Shown here piece after piece: positions 53,265-60,683 of a DNA stretch of 64,000 bases. Source of the stretch: Paenibacillus luteus (GTDB taxonomy: Bacteria; Bacillota; Bacilli; Paenibacillales; Paenibacillaceae); NCBI RefSeq assembly GCF_006542765.1, contig NZ_SKCD01000033.1, positions 372,001 to 436,000 of the forward strand, written 5' to 3'. Position 1 is the stretch's first letter, and every line of letters begins with the position of its first letter. Below the pieces are notes generated by a model. The model was not told the DNA's origin and ran no database searches. It was given only the letters and a program-made list of their open reading frames with translations. Both the position numbers and the translations under genes were made by a program.

Positions 53265-54215
53265 ATGGTTACAGACGTTTATCGTCCCGAAAGCCCGGCT
53301 GGGTTAGCCGCGCTGGAATGCACGGCATCATGCATCGTAGCGGCGCTATCGCTTTCCGGCGGCGATCCACGCTATTTTCTGCTGGGATACTGGCATATCG
53401 GATATTATGACGGCATGCTGATGTCCGTTCGGAACATGAAGTGGATTGATTTGCAGTTCGAATACGGTATCCGCTTCTACCTGACTTCGGGGAGCGCCGA
53501 GGCGGTCAGCTCGCTGCTCGATGAAGGCGGAATGGCGATCGTATTATGCAGAGCCTCCAAGCTGCGTTTTTTCCCGAGGTCCATGCTGGGGTTCGAGTCG
53601 GCCGGCTTCTACCATAGCATTCTGCTCCATAGACGGGTTGACAGAGAAGAGGAGGGCCGTTATGAGGTCGTGGACCCGGTAGCTGGCTATGCAGGAGAGA
53701 TGACAGCGGCGGAGCTCTCGGTAGCCAGCGTGAGGAGGAATGAGCTGGTGTATTGCAAGCTGGCTTGGGACGCTGCTTACAGCCGGCCCTCTCGAGAGGT
53801 ATCACTGCGCAAGGAGTCGGCTGCGATTCTGAACGGTTATCGGAGGGAAGCGGGCAGAGCTTTCCAACTCTTCTGCGCCGATGTTACAGCCAGTGCCGAT
53901 TGGGAAGAAGAACGGCGCAGAACGTGGGCGGAGCAGAACATGATCGCGCTCTCCGCCATGATCCGGATGCGAGGCCTCGTATGGCAAAGCTATCGGGAGC
54001 TTGGATCATATTCGGAATGGGAAGCGGAAGAAGGCGCCCGAAGAGCGGAAGATGTGAGGCGGGGCTGGATGAACGTTAACCTGCTGCTGGCGAAGCTTGG
54101 GAAACGCCGGCCGGCAGGGGACCTCCGGGAAGGACTGCTGCGCAAGCTGGAGGGAGCCCGGCTTGCAGAGCTGGAGCTTCTCGAATATTTGGCGGCGAGA
54201 GGTGGGGCTGAGTGA
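53265..54215 (+). CDS. BtrH/AsbE-type papain-like acyltransferase candidate
   Basis: The 316-residue protein is not clearly similar to its two counterparts in this cluster, but shows the same plan: an N-terminal Cys pair (ALECTASCIVAAL, Cys19 and Cys23), His117 (AGFYHSILLH) and Asp137 (YEVVDPVAGYAGE), then a helical C-terminal half. This matches the BtrH N-terminal domain family, which transfers acyl groups from a carrier protein to an amine, as BtrH does in butirosin. GAGGAGGAGGAAG precedes ATG 53265; the TTG at 53244 is part of that site. The stop overlaps the asbF start. Function is inferred from motif spacing and neighbours. Confidence 0.65.
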   Translation: MVTDVYRPESPAGLAALECTASCIVAALSLSGGDPRYFLLGYWHIGYYDGMLMSVRNMKWIDLQFEYGIRFYLTSGSAEAVSSLLDEGGMAIVLCRASKLRFFPRSMLGFESAGFYHSILLHRRVDREEEGRYEVVDPVAGYAGEMTAAELSVASVRRNELVYCKLAWDAAYSRPSREVSLRKESAAILNGYRREAGRAFQLFCADVTASADWEEERRRTWAEQNMIALSAMIRMRGLVWQSYRELGSYSEWEAEEGARRAEDVRRGWMNVNLLLAKLGKRRPAGDLREGLLRKLEGARLAELELLEYLAARGGAE

Positions 54216-55102
54216 TGAACATTCATCTATGCTCCATTTCGTTCCGGCATGAGCTGGTCTCATTCCCGGAGCTGCTGGACTTCGCGGCGCTTAACGGCTT
54301 CGCGGGCATTGAGCTGTGGGGCGCGCATGCCGCGGCCATGGCCCGCCGCATGCCGATGCAGGCGGCCCGTGCCGTGCTCGGCATGCGGCGAAGGGGGCTC
54401 AAGGTTGCCATGATCAGCGGTTACGTGCCATTGCTTGCCGAGCCGGAGGAGCTTCATGACGCCAAAGCTTGGCGTCAATGGAGAGATCTGATCGCGCTGG
54501 CACGAATGTTTGAAAGCGACAAGATCCGGATTTTTGCCGGTCACAAGTCTAGTAGCCAATCGCGGGATGAGGACTGGCTGCTAGCGGTCGGCAGGCTGCG
54601 GGAGATGGCGGGACTGGCGTGGAAGCACGGCATTCGCACCGTCATCGAGACGCATCCCGGCACACTGGCAGACAATTTAGCGTCTACGCTGCGGTTGATT
54701 AGGGAGGTTAATCATCCCATGCTGGGCGTGAACCTGGATTTCCTGCACCTGTGGGAAGCGGGCGATGATATCGCGAGCGCGTATCAGCGACTATCGCCAT
54801 GGACGATGCACTACCACTGCAAGAACGTACGGAGTCGCCACGAGCTTGACGTCTTCTCTCCGGACAACGTGTATGCCCCTGGAGGGAGGCGGGAAGGCAT
54901 GGTTCCGCTGGCGGAAGGCGCGGTCGACTATGATGCCATATTTTCGCTGCTCCGGGACAGGGAGCAGCTAGCTTCCTTGTCTTTGGAATGGTTCGGAAGC
55001 GATCCCTACCGCTATTTGTCCGAAGAGATGGCATGGATCAAGGGCAAGGGACAACCTTGTTTTCCTGCGTTCATTCCCGCGTCAGGCCGCTTAGGTGGGT
55101 AA
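54215..55102 (+). CDS. asbF: 3-dehydroshikimate dehydratase (AsbF)
   Basis: The 295-residue TIM-barrel enzyme follows Bacillus AsbF along its whole length: LCSISFRHELVSF at the start, GFAGIELWGAHA, DKIRIFAGHKSS, VIETHPGTLADN, GVNLDFLHLWEAG, MHYHCKNV, FSPDNVYAPGG and SLSLEWFGSD. These segments supply the metal-binding Glu, Asp, His and Glu. AsbF converts 3-dehydroshikimate into 3,4-dihydroxybenzoate in petrobactin synthesis. The start is ATG 54215, overlapping the preceding stop; a GTG one codon earlier is possible. It is the last gene of the 13-kb operon. It shows that a catechol acid is made, and it implies a shikimate-derived building block in the product. Confidence 0.9.
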   Translation: MNIHLCSISFRHELVSFPELLDFAALNGFAGIELWGAHAAAMARRMPMQAARAVLGMRRRGLKVAMISGYVPLLAEPEELHDAKAWRQWRDLIALARMFESDKIRIFAGHKSSSQSRDEDWLLAVGRLREMAGLAWKHGIRTVIETHPGTLADNLASTLRLIREVNHPMLGVNLDFLHLWEAGDDIASAYQRLSPWTMHYHCKNVRSRHELDVFSPDNVYAPGGRREGMVPLAEGAVDYDAIFSLLRDREQLASLSLEWFGSDPYRYLSEEMAWIKGKGQPCFPAFIPASGRLGG

Positions 55103-55120
55103 CAAGGAGCACCATTTGTC

Positions 55121-55972
55121 TCATACATCCATCGTCTTCGTCCGATATCGTCTTCGGTATTCTATGGGGGTCATGCCCAGTCGGTTTTTGATCATGCCTG
55201 TGAAATTTCCGGGGTTACGGATGCCGACGTGCTCGCAGATCTGTTTGACTGGAGTGTCCGTATTCTCCAAATAATGAAGCGCCTTGCTAACCCGCAGCTC
55301 GTTCAGATGCCGGATAGGGGACACACCGAAAATATGACTGAATTCCTGACAAAAGTAGTTTGGATTATATCCGATCGCGCTGGCGATCTCCTGAAGCGAG
55401 AGATCGGGATTGTCCAGATGCTTGCGCATATACCGGACAGCATAGACGATGGGCAGACTGCTTTTTTTGCGCTTATGCGCTTTGGACGACTGGGCTGGGG
55501 ACTCTCGTATTTCCTCTGCCTGAGGTAGAGCGGACTGGATGTCCGGCAGAAGAAGGCTCTCCATCAGCAAGGAGAACAGCAGGCTGCTGATATGAATGCG
55601 CGCGACGCTATCAACTGCCTCCATAGGCAGTTGATAGGCTTGGAGCTGTAATAACAGTTGCTTGCTAATTGAATTAATGTGACCCTTCAGCGATGGAGGG
55701 AAGCTGTCTAATTCAAGAAGAGAAGGGAATTGGAAGGCGGCCGCTTGAATTGCAGGAGATTCGCCTGAGTTGAGCCTGACGGTCTGCAGCGGCGCGATCA
55801 GAAGCGGCTGACCAGGTGCCAGGCTCTGTATGGAATGGCCTACATTGCATGTGAAGCTTTGCTGCGGCGACCACAGCAGTTGAAAACTGGAGCTTATCCA
55901 CTCATCCCAGGATATATTTTGGAAGCGGTCGAAGCTTAGCGGAATTAACCGGGAAATCTGCCATTCTAACAT
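55121..55972 (-). CDS. AraC-family transcriptional regulator
   Basis: The 283-residue protein has an N-terminal region without recognisable cupin motifs and a C-terminal AraC domain (LSLQEIASAIGYNPNYFCQEF, then VGIRNPGNFTGMIKNRLGMTPIEYRRRY). A basic linker (KAHKRKKSS) precedes it. It ends 18 bases from the asbF stop (convergent) and is divergent from the last three biosynthetic genes, so it probably controls the cluster. What it senses is unknown; iron-loaded siderophores and pathway intermediates are both known ligands in this family. Confidence 0.88.
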   Translation of the reverse strand: MLEWQISRLIPLSFDRFQNISWDEWISSSFQLLWSPQQSFTCNVGHSIQSLAPGQPLLIAPLQTVRLNSGESPAIQAAAFQFPSLLELDSFPPSLKGHINSISKQLLLQLQAYQLPMEAVDSVARIHISSLLFSLLMESLLLPDIQSALPQAEEIRESPAQSSKAHKRKKSSLPIVYAVRYMRKHLDNPDLSLQEIASAIGYNPNYFCQEFSHIFGVSPIRHLNELRVSKALHYLENTDTPVKQICEHVGIRNPGNFTGMIKNRLGMTPIEYRRRYRTKTMDV

Positions 55973-56029
55973 GAATTATCCCCCTTAACCAACATCATGA
56001 GGCCGGCACTTAGCTGCGGATTCCAGATA

Positions 56030-56044
56030 TAGCTATTATAGCTA
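56030..56044. promoter_or_regulatory. Inverted repeat TAGCTA-TTA-TAGCTA in the divergent promoter region
   Basis: Two TAGCTA half-sites flank a three-base centre, within the 118-base gap between the AraC gene and the carrier gene at 56091. TATAAT on the minus strand and TATTAT on the plus strand both lie inside it. It may be an operator, overlapping -10 elements, or both. Confidence 0.35.
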
Positions 56045-56090
56045 AAAAGAGTGAGGCGGAGGAAACAAATAATAGACGGGAGTGTGCCCC

Positions 56091-56354
56091 ATGTCCATTC
56101 ATGCTGCGAGTAGCGATACGGTTCAATATTTAAAGAAGATGATAGCGGAAATGACCGGAAATCCGGTTCTGGAATTCGATGCAGATATCTATGCCCAGAT
56201 TCGCGATATGGGCGTGGATTCGCTTCGCATGATTCAACTGCTTGTCCACATCGAACAACACTTTGATATTGCGTTCGATGATGACGAGCTGATCATCGAT
56301 TATTTCGCCACCATCGATCAGTTTGCTGCAAGCATTGCCAGAAAGATGGCCTAA
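56091..56354 (+). CDS. Aminoacyl carrier protein (candidate)
   Basis: The 87-residue carrier has Ser44 in IRDMGVDSLRMIQLLVHIEQHF. GACGGGAG fixes the start at ATG 56091; a GTG three codons upstream overlaps that site. It begins the three-gene unit that ends with an aaRS-like amino acid:[carrier protein] ligase. In known rhizobial cases such ligases load glycine or alanine on a carrier encoded next door, so this is the expected acceptor. Confidence 0.88.
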   Translation: MSIHAASSDTVQYLKKMIAEMTGNPVLEFDADIYAQIRDMGVDSLRMIQLLVHIEQHFDIAFDDDELIIDYFATIDQFAASIARKMA

Positions 56355-56408
56355 GCGGTCTAGGCAAGAGGAGTTCGTTAGGACAATCCACAGAAGGAGG
56401 ATGACGTC

Positions 56409-57539
56409 ATGACAACGAAACGGCTGCCCATGCACGACCACGATTACAAGACGTATCCCAACATCGCCCATTTATTCTGCATGATCGGCAACCGGGAGGA
56501 GACGCTCCCGTGGGTGTACAACAACTTTATTCAACTCGTTTATTTCGGGTCGCTCCGCAAGATCGACTATACCAACAAACAGGACAGCTTCTTTGACCCG
56601 CTTTTGTTCGACTGTCCATGGCTTCAATTTCAATTCATGCACCGGGACATCGTAGCGCAAAAATGGCAAGGAAGCATCGTCCAATTCGCGATCGAGGCCA
56701 TTGATATGGGGCAGTACGTTTACTTTTTGGCCGATCAGTCACAGATTCGGGAATCCGATGCTTACGGCAGGCAGGCGCACAATCATGACATGTTCATTTA
56801 CGGCTACGATAAGGCAGCGGGAACGCTGCATATTGCGGACAATTTGCGGAGAGGGAGATATGTCGAGACGATCTGCTCCTTCGCCGAGATGGAGGCTGCT
56901 TACGCGGCAGCCGACCCGGACAGCGATTGGTTTGACCAGCGCGTGATGTCGGTGTCCTTTAAGCCGAAAACTTATTTTCAGTATGAACGAAATACGGCCT
57001 TCGATTCGTTGTCCGCCGTGGACGCGATGGACCGTTATGTCAGGGGATGGAAGCCGCCCTCTTACTTATGCTTGGAAAATACGTACGGGATCAAGGTGTA
57101 TGACCGTATTCAGGAATATTTGCAAGGGCTTGAGCAGGGGCGGGACGTGGTAGATATCCGCTTGCTGCATATTTTGTGGGAGCACAAAAAACTCATGCGC
57201 AGAAGACTCCGCTTCATGCTTGAGCACGATTTCCTACGGGACGCTTCGCTCGAATCGACTTATGCCGAGGTTGAGAGAGCGCATGGGATCGCGGTAGGCC
57301 TGCTGCTCAAATATTCAGTGAGCGGAGACAAGAGGAGCATCGCGAAGGTATCCTCGCTATTGTCCGATGGGGCAAGTCTGGAGAAGGAACTGTTGAAGAA
57401 GGCCATAGCAGGGACGCATCATCGTCCCATGTATGATAAGGGAGGCGCTTTTAGTGGAGAAAATTCGGTTGTCCTGCAAGGGCATACTGACCGCAAACCA
57501 GGCAGAATCGCTGATGTCCAAGCTGGCATACAGCGTTGA
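56409..57539 (+). CDS. BtrH-type papain-like (aminoacyl)transferase candidate
   Basis: The 376-residue protein has an N-terminal Cys (NIAHLFCMIGN, Cys24), His126 (AHNHDMFIYGYD) and Asp144 (LHIADNLRRGRY), the Cys-His-Asp plan of BtrH-like N-terminal domains, plus a helical C-terminal half. AGAAGGAGG precedes the ATG. Placed between a carrier protein gene and an amino acid:[carrier protein] ligase gene, it probably moves the aminoacyl group from the carrier to an acceptor amine or hydroxyl. Its last 29 codons overlap the start of the next gene, and that tail does not look conserved. Sequence similarity to the other two candidates in the cluster is low. Confidence 0.65.
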   Translation: MTTKRLPMHDHDYKTYPNIAHLFCMIGNREETLPWVYNNFIQLVYFGSLRKIDYTNKQDSFFDPLLFDCPWLQFQFMHRDIVAQKWQGSIVQFAIEAIDMGQYVYFLADQSQIRESDAYGRQAHNHDMFIYGYDKAAGTLHIADNLRRGRYVETICSFAEMEAAYAAADPDSDWFDQRVMSVSFKPKTYFQYERNTAFDSLSAVDAMDRYVRGWKPPSYLCLENTYGIKVYDRIQEYLQGLEQGRDVVDIRLLHILWEHKKLMRRRLRFMLEHDFLRDASLESTYAEVERAHGIAVGLLLKYSVSGDKRSIAKVSSLLSDGASLEKELLKKAIAGTHHRPMYDKGGAFSGENSVVLQGHTDRKPGRIADVQAGIQR

Positions 57540-58626
57540 GGGCATCAGGAGCTGCGACTGGAATTCCGAAATGATGGAAGTTGTCATTGAGCCCGTAAGC
57601 ATGGAGTCGTGCGAGGAGATTACAGCGACAGCAGAAGCGATGATCGCTGAGGAACGAGTGATCCGCACGCTTGGAAGCAGGACGATTAAGCAAACTCCCG
57701 AAAGATCGGGTATTTCGGAAGGGGACTACGATGATGATCGCGAGAAAGCACTGCAGCAAGCTTACGCGGCGGACGGAAGCGTCAAGCGGGATTATGCGGT
57801 TAAGTTGATCGGGCTGCTCGATCGGCTGTTCGAAGATATGGCCGTCCATAGGGGGGCGGCACTGCGCCGATATCCTTCCATGATTCGGCTCGACACGCTG
57901 GAGAAATGCGGGTATATCCGCTCTTTCCCGCAAAATCTGTTCGTCGTTAGCGAGTTCCCCCACCGATATGACACACTCAGGCAGGTTAAAACGGCCGCAG
58001 ACCCCGCAGCGCTTGCAAGGCAAAGCCGGCACGCCTTGGCGCCGGCGGTATGCTTTCACTGTTATGCCGAATTGTCTGGGCGAGTGCTGGACGGGCCTGT
58101 GCGGCTTACCGCTATGGGCAATTGCTTCCGTCACGAGGCGGAGTGGAGGGTGGGCAACCATCGGTTAACCGAATTCGGCATGAGGGAAGTCGTATTCGTC
58201 GGAGACGCGGATTTCGTGGAGGAAGAACGAGGCTGGTGGATGCAGGGAATTTGGTCGTTGTTTATCGAGCTAGGCTTGCACGGAAGCTTGACGACGGCGA
58301 ATGATCCTTTCTACTTCTCGGAAGACGCGCTTAAAATCCAACATCAGAAGATGGCGTCGATGAAATACGAATTGCTGGTGGAAACGCCGGCCCGCAGCAC
58401 GTTTTCCATCGCCTCTTTTAACCATATGGGAGACTCGCTTTGCAAGCCGTTTGACGTCAAAGGTCCCGGGGGGTTGCCATGGTCATCGGGCTGCGTTGCC
58501 TTTGGCATAGACAGGTGGGCATTTGCTCTGCTGGCGGAGTACGGTGCATGGGACGAATGGCCGTCGGCCGTCAAGGATAGGCTTCATGGCCGTGCCATGA
58601 TGACGGTAACACAAAGGTTGAGGTGA
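57454..58626 (+). CDS. Class II aaRS-like amino acid:[carrier protein] ligase
   Basis: The 390-residue protein resembles the catalytic core of atypical seryl-tRNA synthetases but lacks the tRNA-binding coiled coil. MGNCFRHEAEW (residues 221-231) is motif 2; WSSGCVAFGIDRWAFAL (343-359) is motif 3; LTEFGMREVVFVG lies between. Cys200 (or 203), Glu228 and Cys347 fit the Cys-Glu-Cys zinc site of rhizobial Bll0957-type enzymes, which adenylate glycine or alanine and load it on a carrier protein. I prefer GTG 57454, eight bases after AAGGGAGGCG; an ATG at 57433 has no site. About 100 residues at the N terminus are extra relative to the core. The carrier at 56091 is the expected partner. Confidence 0.85.
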   Translation: MEKIRLSCKGILTANQAESLMSKLAYSVEGIRSCDWNSEMMEVVIEPVSMESCEEITATAEAMIAEERVIRTLGSRTIKQTPERSGISEGDYDDDREKALQQAYAADGSVKRDYAVKLIGLLDRLFEDMAVHRGAALRRYPSMIRLDTLEKCGYIRSFPQNLFVVSEFPHRYDTLRQVKTAADPAALARQSRHALAPAVCFHCYAELSGRVLDGPVRLTAMGNCFRHEAEWRVGNHRLTEFGMREVVFVGDADFVEEERGWWMQGIWSLFIELGLHGSLTTANDPFYFSEDALKIQHQKMASMKYELLVETPARSTFSIASFNHMGDSLCKPFDVKGPGGLPWSSGCVAFGIDRWAFALLAEYGAWDEWPSAVKDRLHGRAMMTVTQRLR

Positions 58627-59246
58627 TCATTTATTTAACAAAAACAAAGACCAAGGCCGGCTGGGAACGTATTCCTAGGCGGCTTTGTTGCGCGTGTCGA
58701 TTTTACCAAGTTGTATTTCCACGTCATATTCCGTTAGCCATTCCTCCGTACTCCAAATGTAAAACAGCCGTGGAGATAGCATAATGCAGGAAATGTAGCG
58801 CAGCACGGGTATTGTTGATGGTTTTGTGTTACTTTGATCTGCCTGTGTTACCGTGTGGAAGTGCCGCTGCAGAAAGTACAATTTAACTCCAATTGGTGCC
58901 AACATTTTGGATTTTCTACCTTGAAGTATATATCTGAACTATCAAACGAAAAGTCCACTATGGTTTATGTAAAGCTAGTGACGCTTAATTTCGTCAATGC
59001 TTAAATCTCGAATTACACGGAATTGAATTTTGAGCTTAGCTTGAAAAAGTACCGTTAAATCAGAGGTTTTTAAAGAAAAAAAGTATCATTATATGGAAAT
59101 CACTCTGTTGATTTGAGTGAATTCAGCGCATATGCTGGAATGTTCGTAGATTAACGGGAGGAAATCCTGTTAAATGAAATCTTGTCGCTATACGTAGCTA
59201 ATTAGCAGGATGTGTTCCATCTATATTTAGAATCCTATTAACTTCG
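58627..59246 (+). other. Gene-free spacer at the right border of the biosynthetic island
   Basis: This long stretch is A/T-richer than the island and holds no gene I can support. Near its start is an imperfect hairpin (CAAAG...CTTTG with GGGAA/TTCC inside, 58646-58688) that could end the biosynthetic transcript but has no proper T run. Near its end, ATCCTGTTAA at 59164-59173 pairs with TTAGCAGGAT at 59201-59210, enclosing GCTA-TACG-TAGC. No ribosome site or promoter stood out. Confidence 0.5.
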
Positions 59247-59281
59247 AAAGGAGTACCCAACTGAGAGGGTACTCCTTTTTG
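59247..59281 (+). terminator. Rho-independent terminator before the ger operon
   Basis: GGAGTACCC pairs with GGGTACTCC around an eight-base loop, followed by five T. It isolates the germination operon from the upstream region. Confidence 0.88.
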
Positions 59282-59348
59282 CGTATATAAAGCAGCAAGG
59301 AGGGGAGAATCGTAAGAGGAATATTTTGTACATAAGGGGCAGCGACAG

Positions 59349-60683
59349 ATGGAATCTTATATGAAGGAATTAGAAGAAAGGATGGGCGGGAATGATGATT
59401 TTTTTATCCTGCCCGATCAAATACTAGGCACTCCGTTCGTGATGATGGGCTTTGTGACTTTGATTGATTTGACGAGGACGAAAATCACGCTTCGCAAAAA
59501 TAGGGAGAGTCTATCGGAGAGTGTAAGTGATATTACTGAACTCATGGCGGTATTCGGAGATATCAGAGAGTTTGACTTAGAAGAAATGGTAACCTTGTTC
59601 ATAGGCGGCAAGCTCATCCTATTATTTGAGGGTCAGCAGCGTTATGTGGTTGTTGAACCGATCCCCAATGTATTGAGCCGGGCAGTGGAATCACCTACGA
59701 ATGAGAACGTCCTGCAAGGATCGATGAGTTCGTTCAACGAGGATATTGATACGAATATCGGCATCGTCAGAAAACAAAGCATATCCAAGCATGTTCGTGT
59801 AAAAACATTTTTAACAGGCAGTGAGCAGCTTAAAAAATTGTCATTGATCTACGATAATTGCCATGTTGAGCCGGAGTTAGTGGAAAAAATTATAAAACAA
59901 ATTGAAAGCAGCAGCGAATATGAAATTAATAATCTGCAGAATCTTTCCAAAGCCATGGGTTTCTCCTCTTGGTCGGCCATACCGAAATTTTATACGACGG
60001 AATTGCCGCAAGAGGCGGCGAATGCCTTAAAGAAAGGGAAGGTCATTTTGTTTGTTGACCGCTTGCCATTCGCGCTCATTTTGCCCAATCTGCTATGGGA
60101 TATGTTCTCGCTTGATAATGACCGTAATTTCCCTCTCCCCATCATGTATGCGATCCGAATATTGCGAGTAATTGGTGTGCTTACTACACTGCTTGCTCCA
60201 GGTCTCTATGTGGCGCTTGTTGCGGTTAATCCCGAAGTGCTGCGAATCGAGCTGGCTCTGACGATTGCCCAAAGCCGCGAAGGCGTGCCTTACCCGGCGA
60301 TCGTGGAAATAATATTTATGCTCGTCATATTGGAGCTTATTATCGAAGCGAGTACGAGACTTCCCAGAAGCATCGGTCCGACGATTACGATGGTAGGCGG
60401 AATTATTCTGGGTCAAGCCGTCGTAACGGCAAGGCTGGTAAGCAATTTGCTCATTATCGTGCTTGCCGCTACGACGATAGCGAATTCCACGGTGGTTGGA
60501 TTCCAAAATTCGCTTTCGATCCGTTTGTTCAAATATTTGCTCGTCATTCTGTGTTCGATTTACGGCGTTCTTGGTCTGCTTGCAGGCTTAGTCATACTCA
60601 GCGCCTACCTTGCAAGCATTAATACGTTTGGCATTTCATATTTGAATTTCAATATGAAAAAGGGTGAAACCGAAAATGGATAA
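59349..60683 (+). CDS. Spore germination receptor subunit, GerA family
   Basis: The 444-residue protein has the soluble N-terminal domain of GerA-type receptors (IDLTRTKITLRKNRESLSESV... LFIGGKLILLFEGQ) and a C-terminal membrane domain of several helices (VGGIILGQAVVTARLVSNLLIIVLA; GVLGLLAGLVILSAYLA). It is somewhat shorter than usual because the variable hydrophilic N terminus is brief. In the spore inner membrane it forms a germinant receptor with the GerB- and GerC-type subunits encoded next. AAGGGG lies before the ATG. Expression late in sporulation under sigma-G is expected from known ger operons; I could not pin down that promoter. Confidence 0.9.
   Translation: MESYMKELEERMGGNDDFFILPDQILGTPFVMMGFVTLIDLTRTKITLRKNRESLSESVSDITELMAVFGDIREFDLEEMVTLFIGGKLILLFEGQQRYVVVEPIPNVLSRAVESPTNENVLQGSMSSFNEDIDTNIGIVRKQSISKHVRVKTFLTGSEQLKKLSLIYDNCHVEPELVEKIIKQIESSSEYEINNLQNLSKAMGFSSWSAIPKFYTTELPQEAANALKKGKVILFVDRLPFALILPNLLWDMFSLDNDRNFPLPIMYAIRILRVIGVLTTLLAPGLYVALVAVNPEVLRIELALTIAQSREGVPYPAIVEIIFMLVILELIIEASTRLPRSIGPTITMVGGIILGQAVVTARLVSNLLIIVLAATTIANSTVVGFQNSLSIRLFKYLLVILCSIYGVLGLLAGLVILSAYLASINTFGISYLNFNMKKGETENG

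Noticed and set aside
57451-58161. Long open frame on the minus strand (236 codons) inside the aaRS-like ligase gene
   Set aside because: It is a by-product of GC-rich coding on the plus strand. It shows no family motif and the plus-strand protein is clearly real.
41980-58626. The cluster as a complete petrobactin or butirosin cluster
   Set aside because: No AsbA/AsbB synthetases and no 2-deoxystreptamine genes were found; only the acyl-activation and transfer parts are shared.
58675-58905. Minus-strand frame of 76 codons in the right-border spacer
   Set aside because: No ribosome site, no known motif and no support from neighbours. It could be a relic, but I cannot show it.
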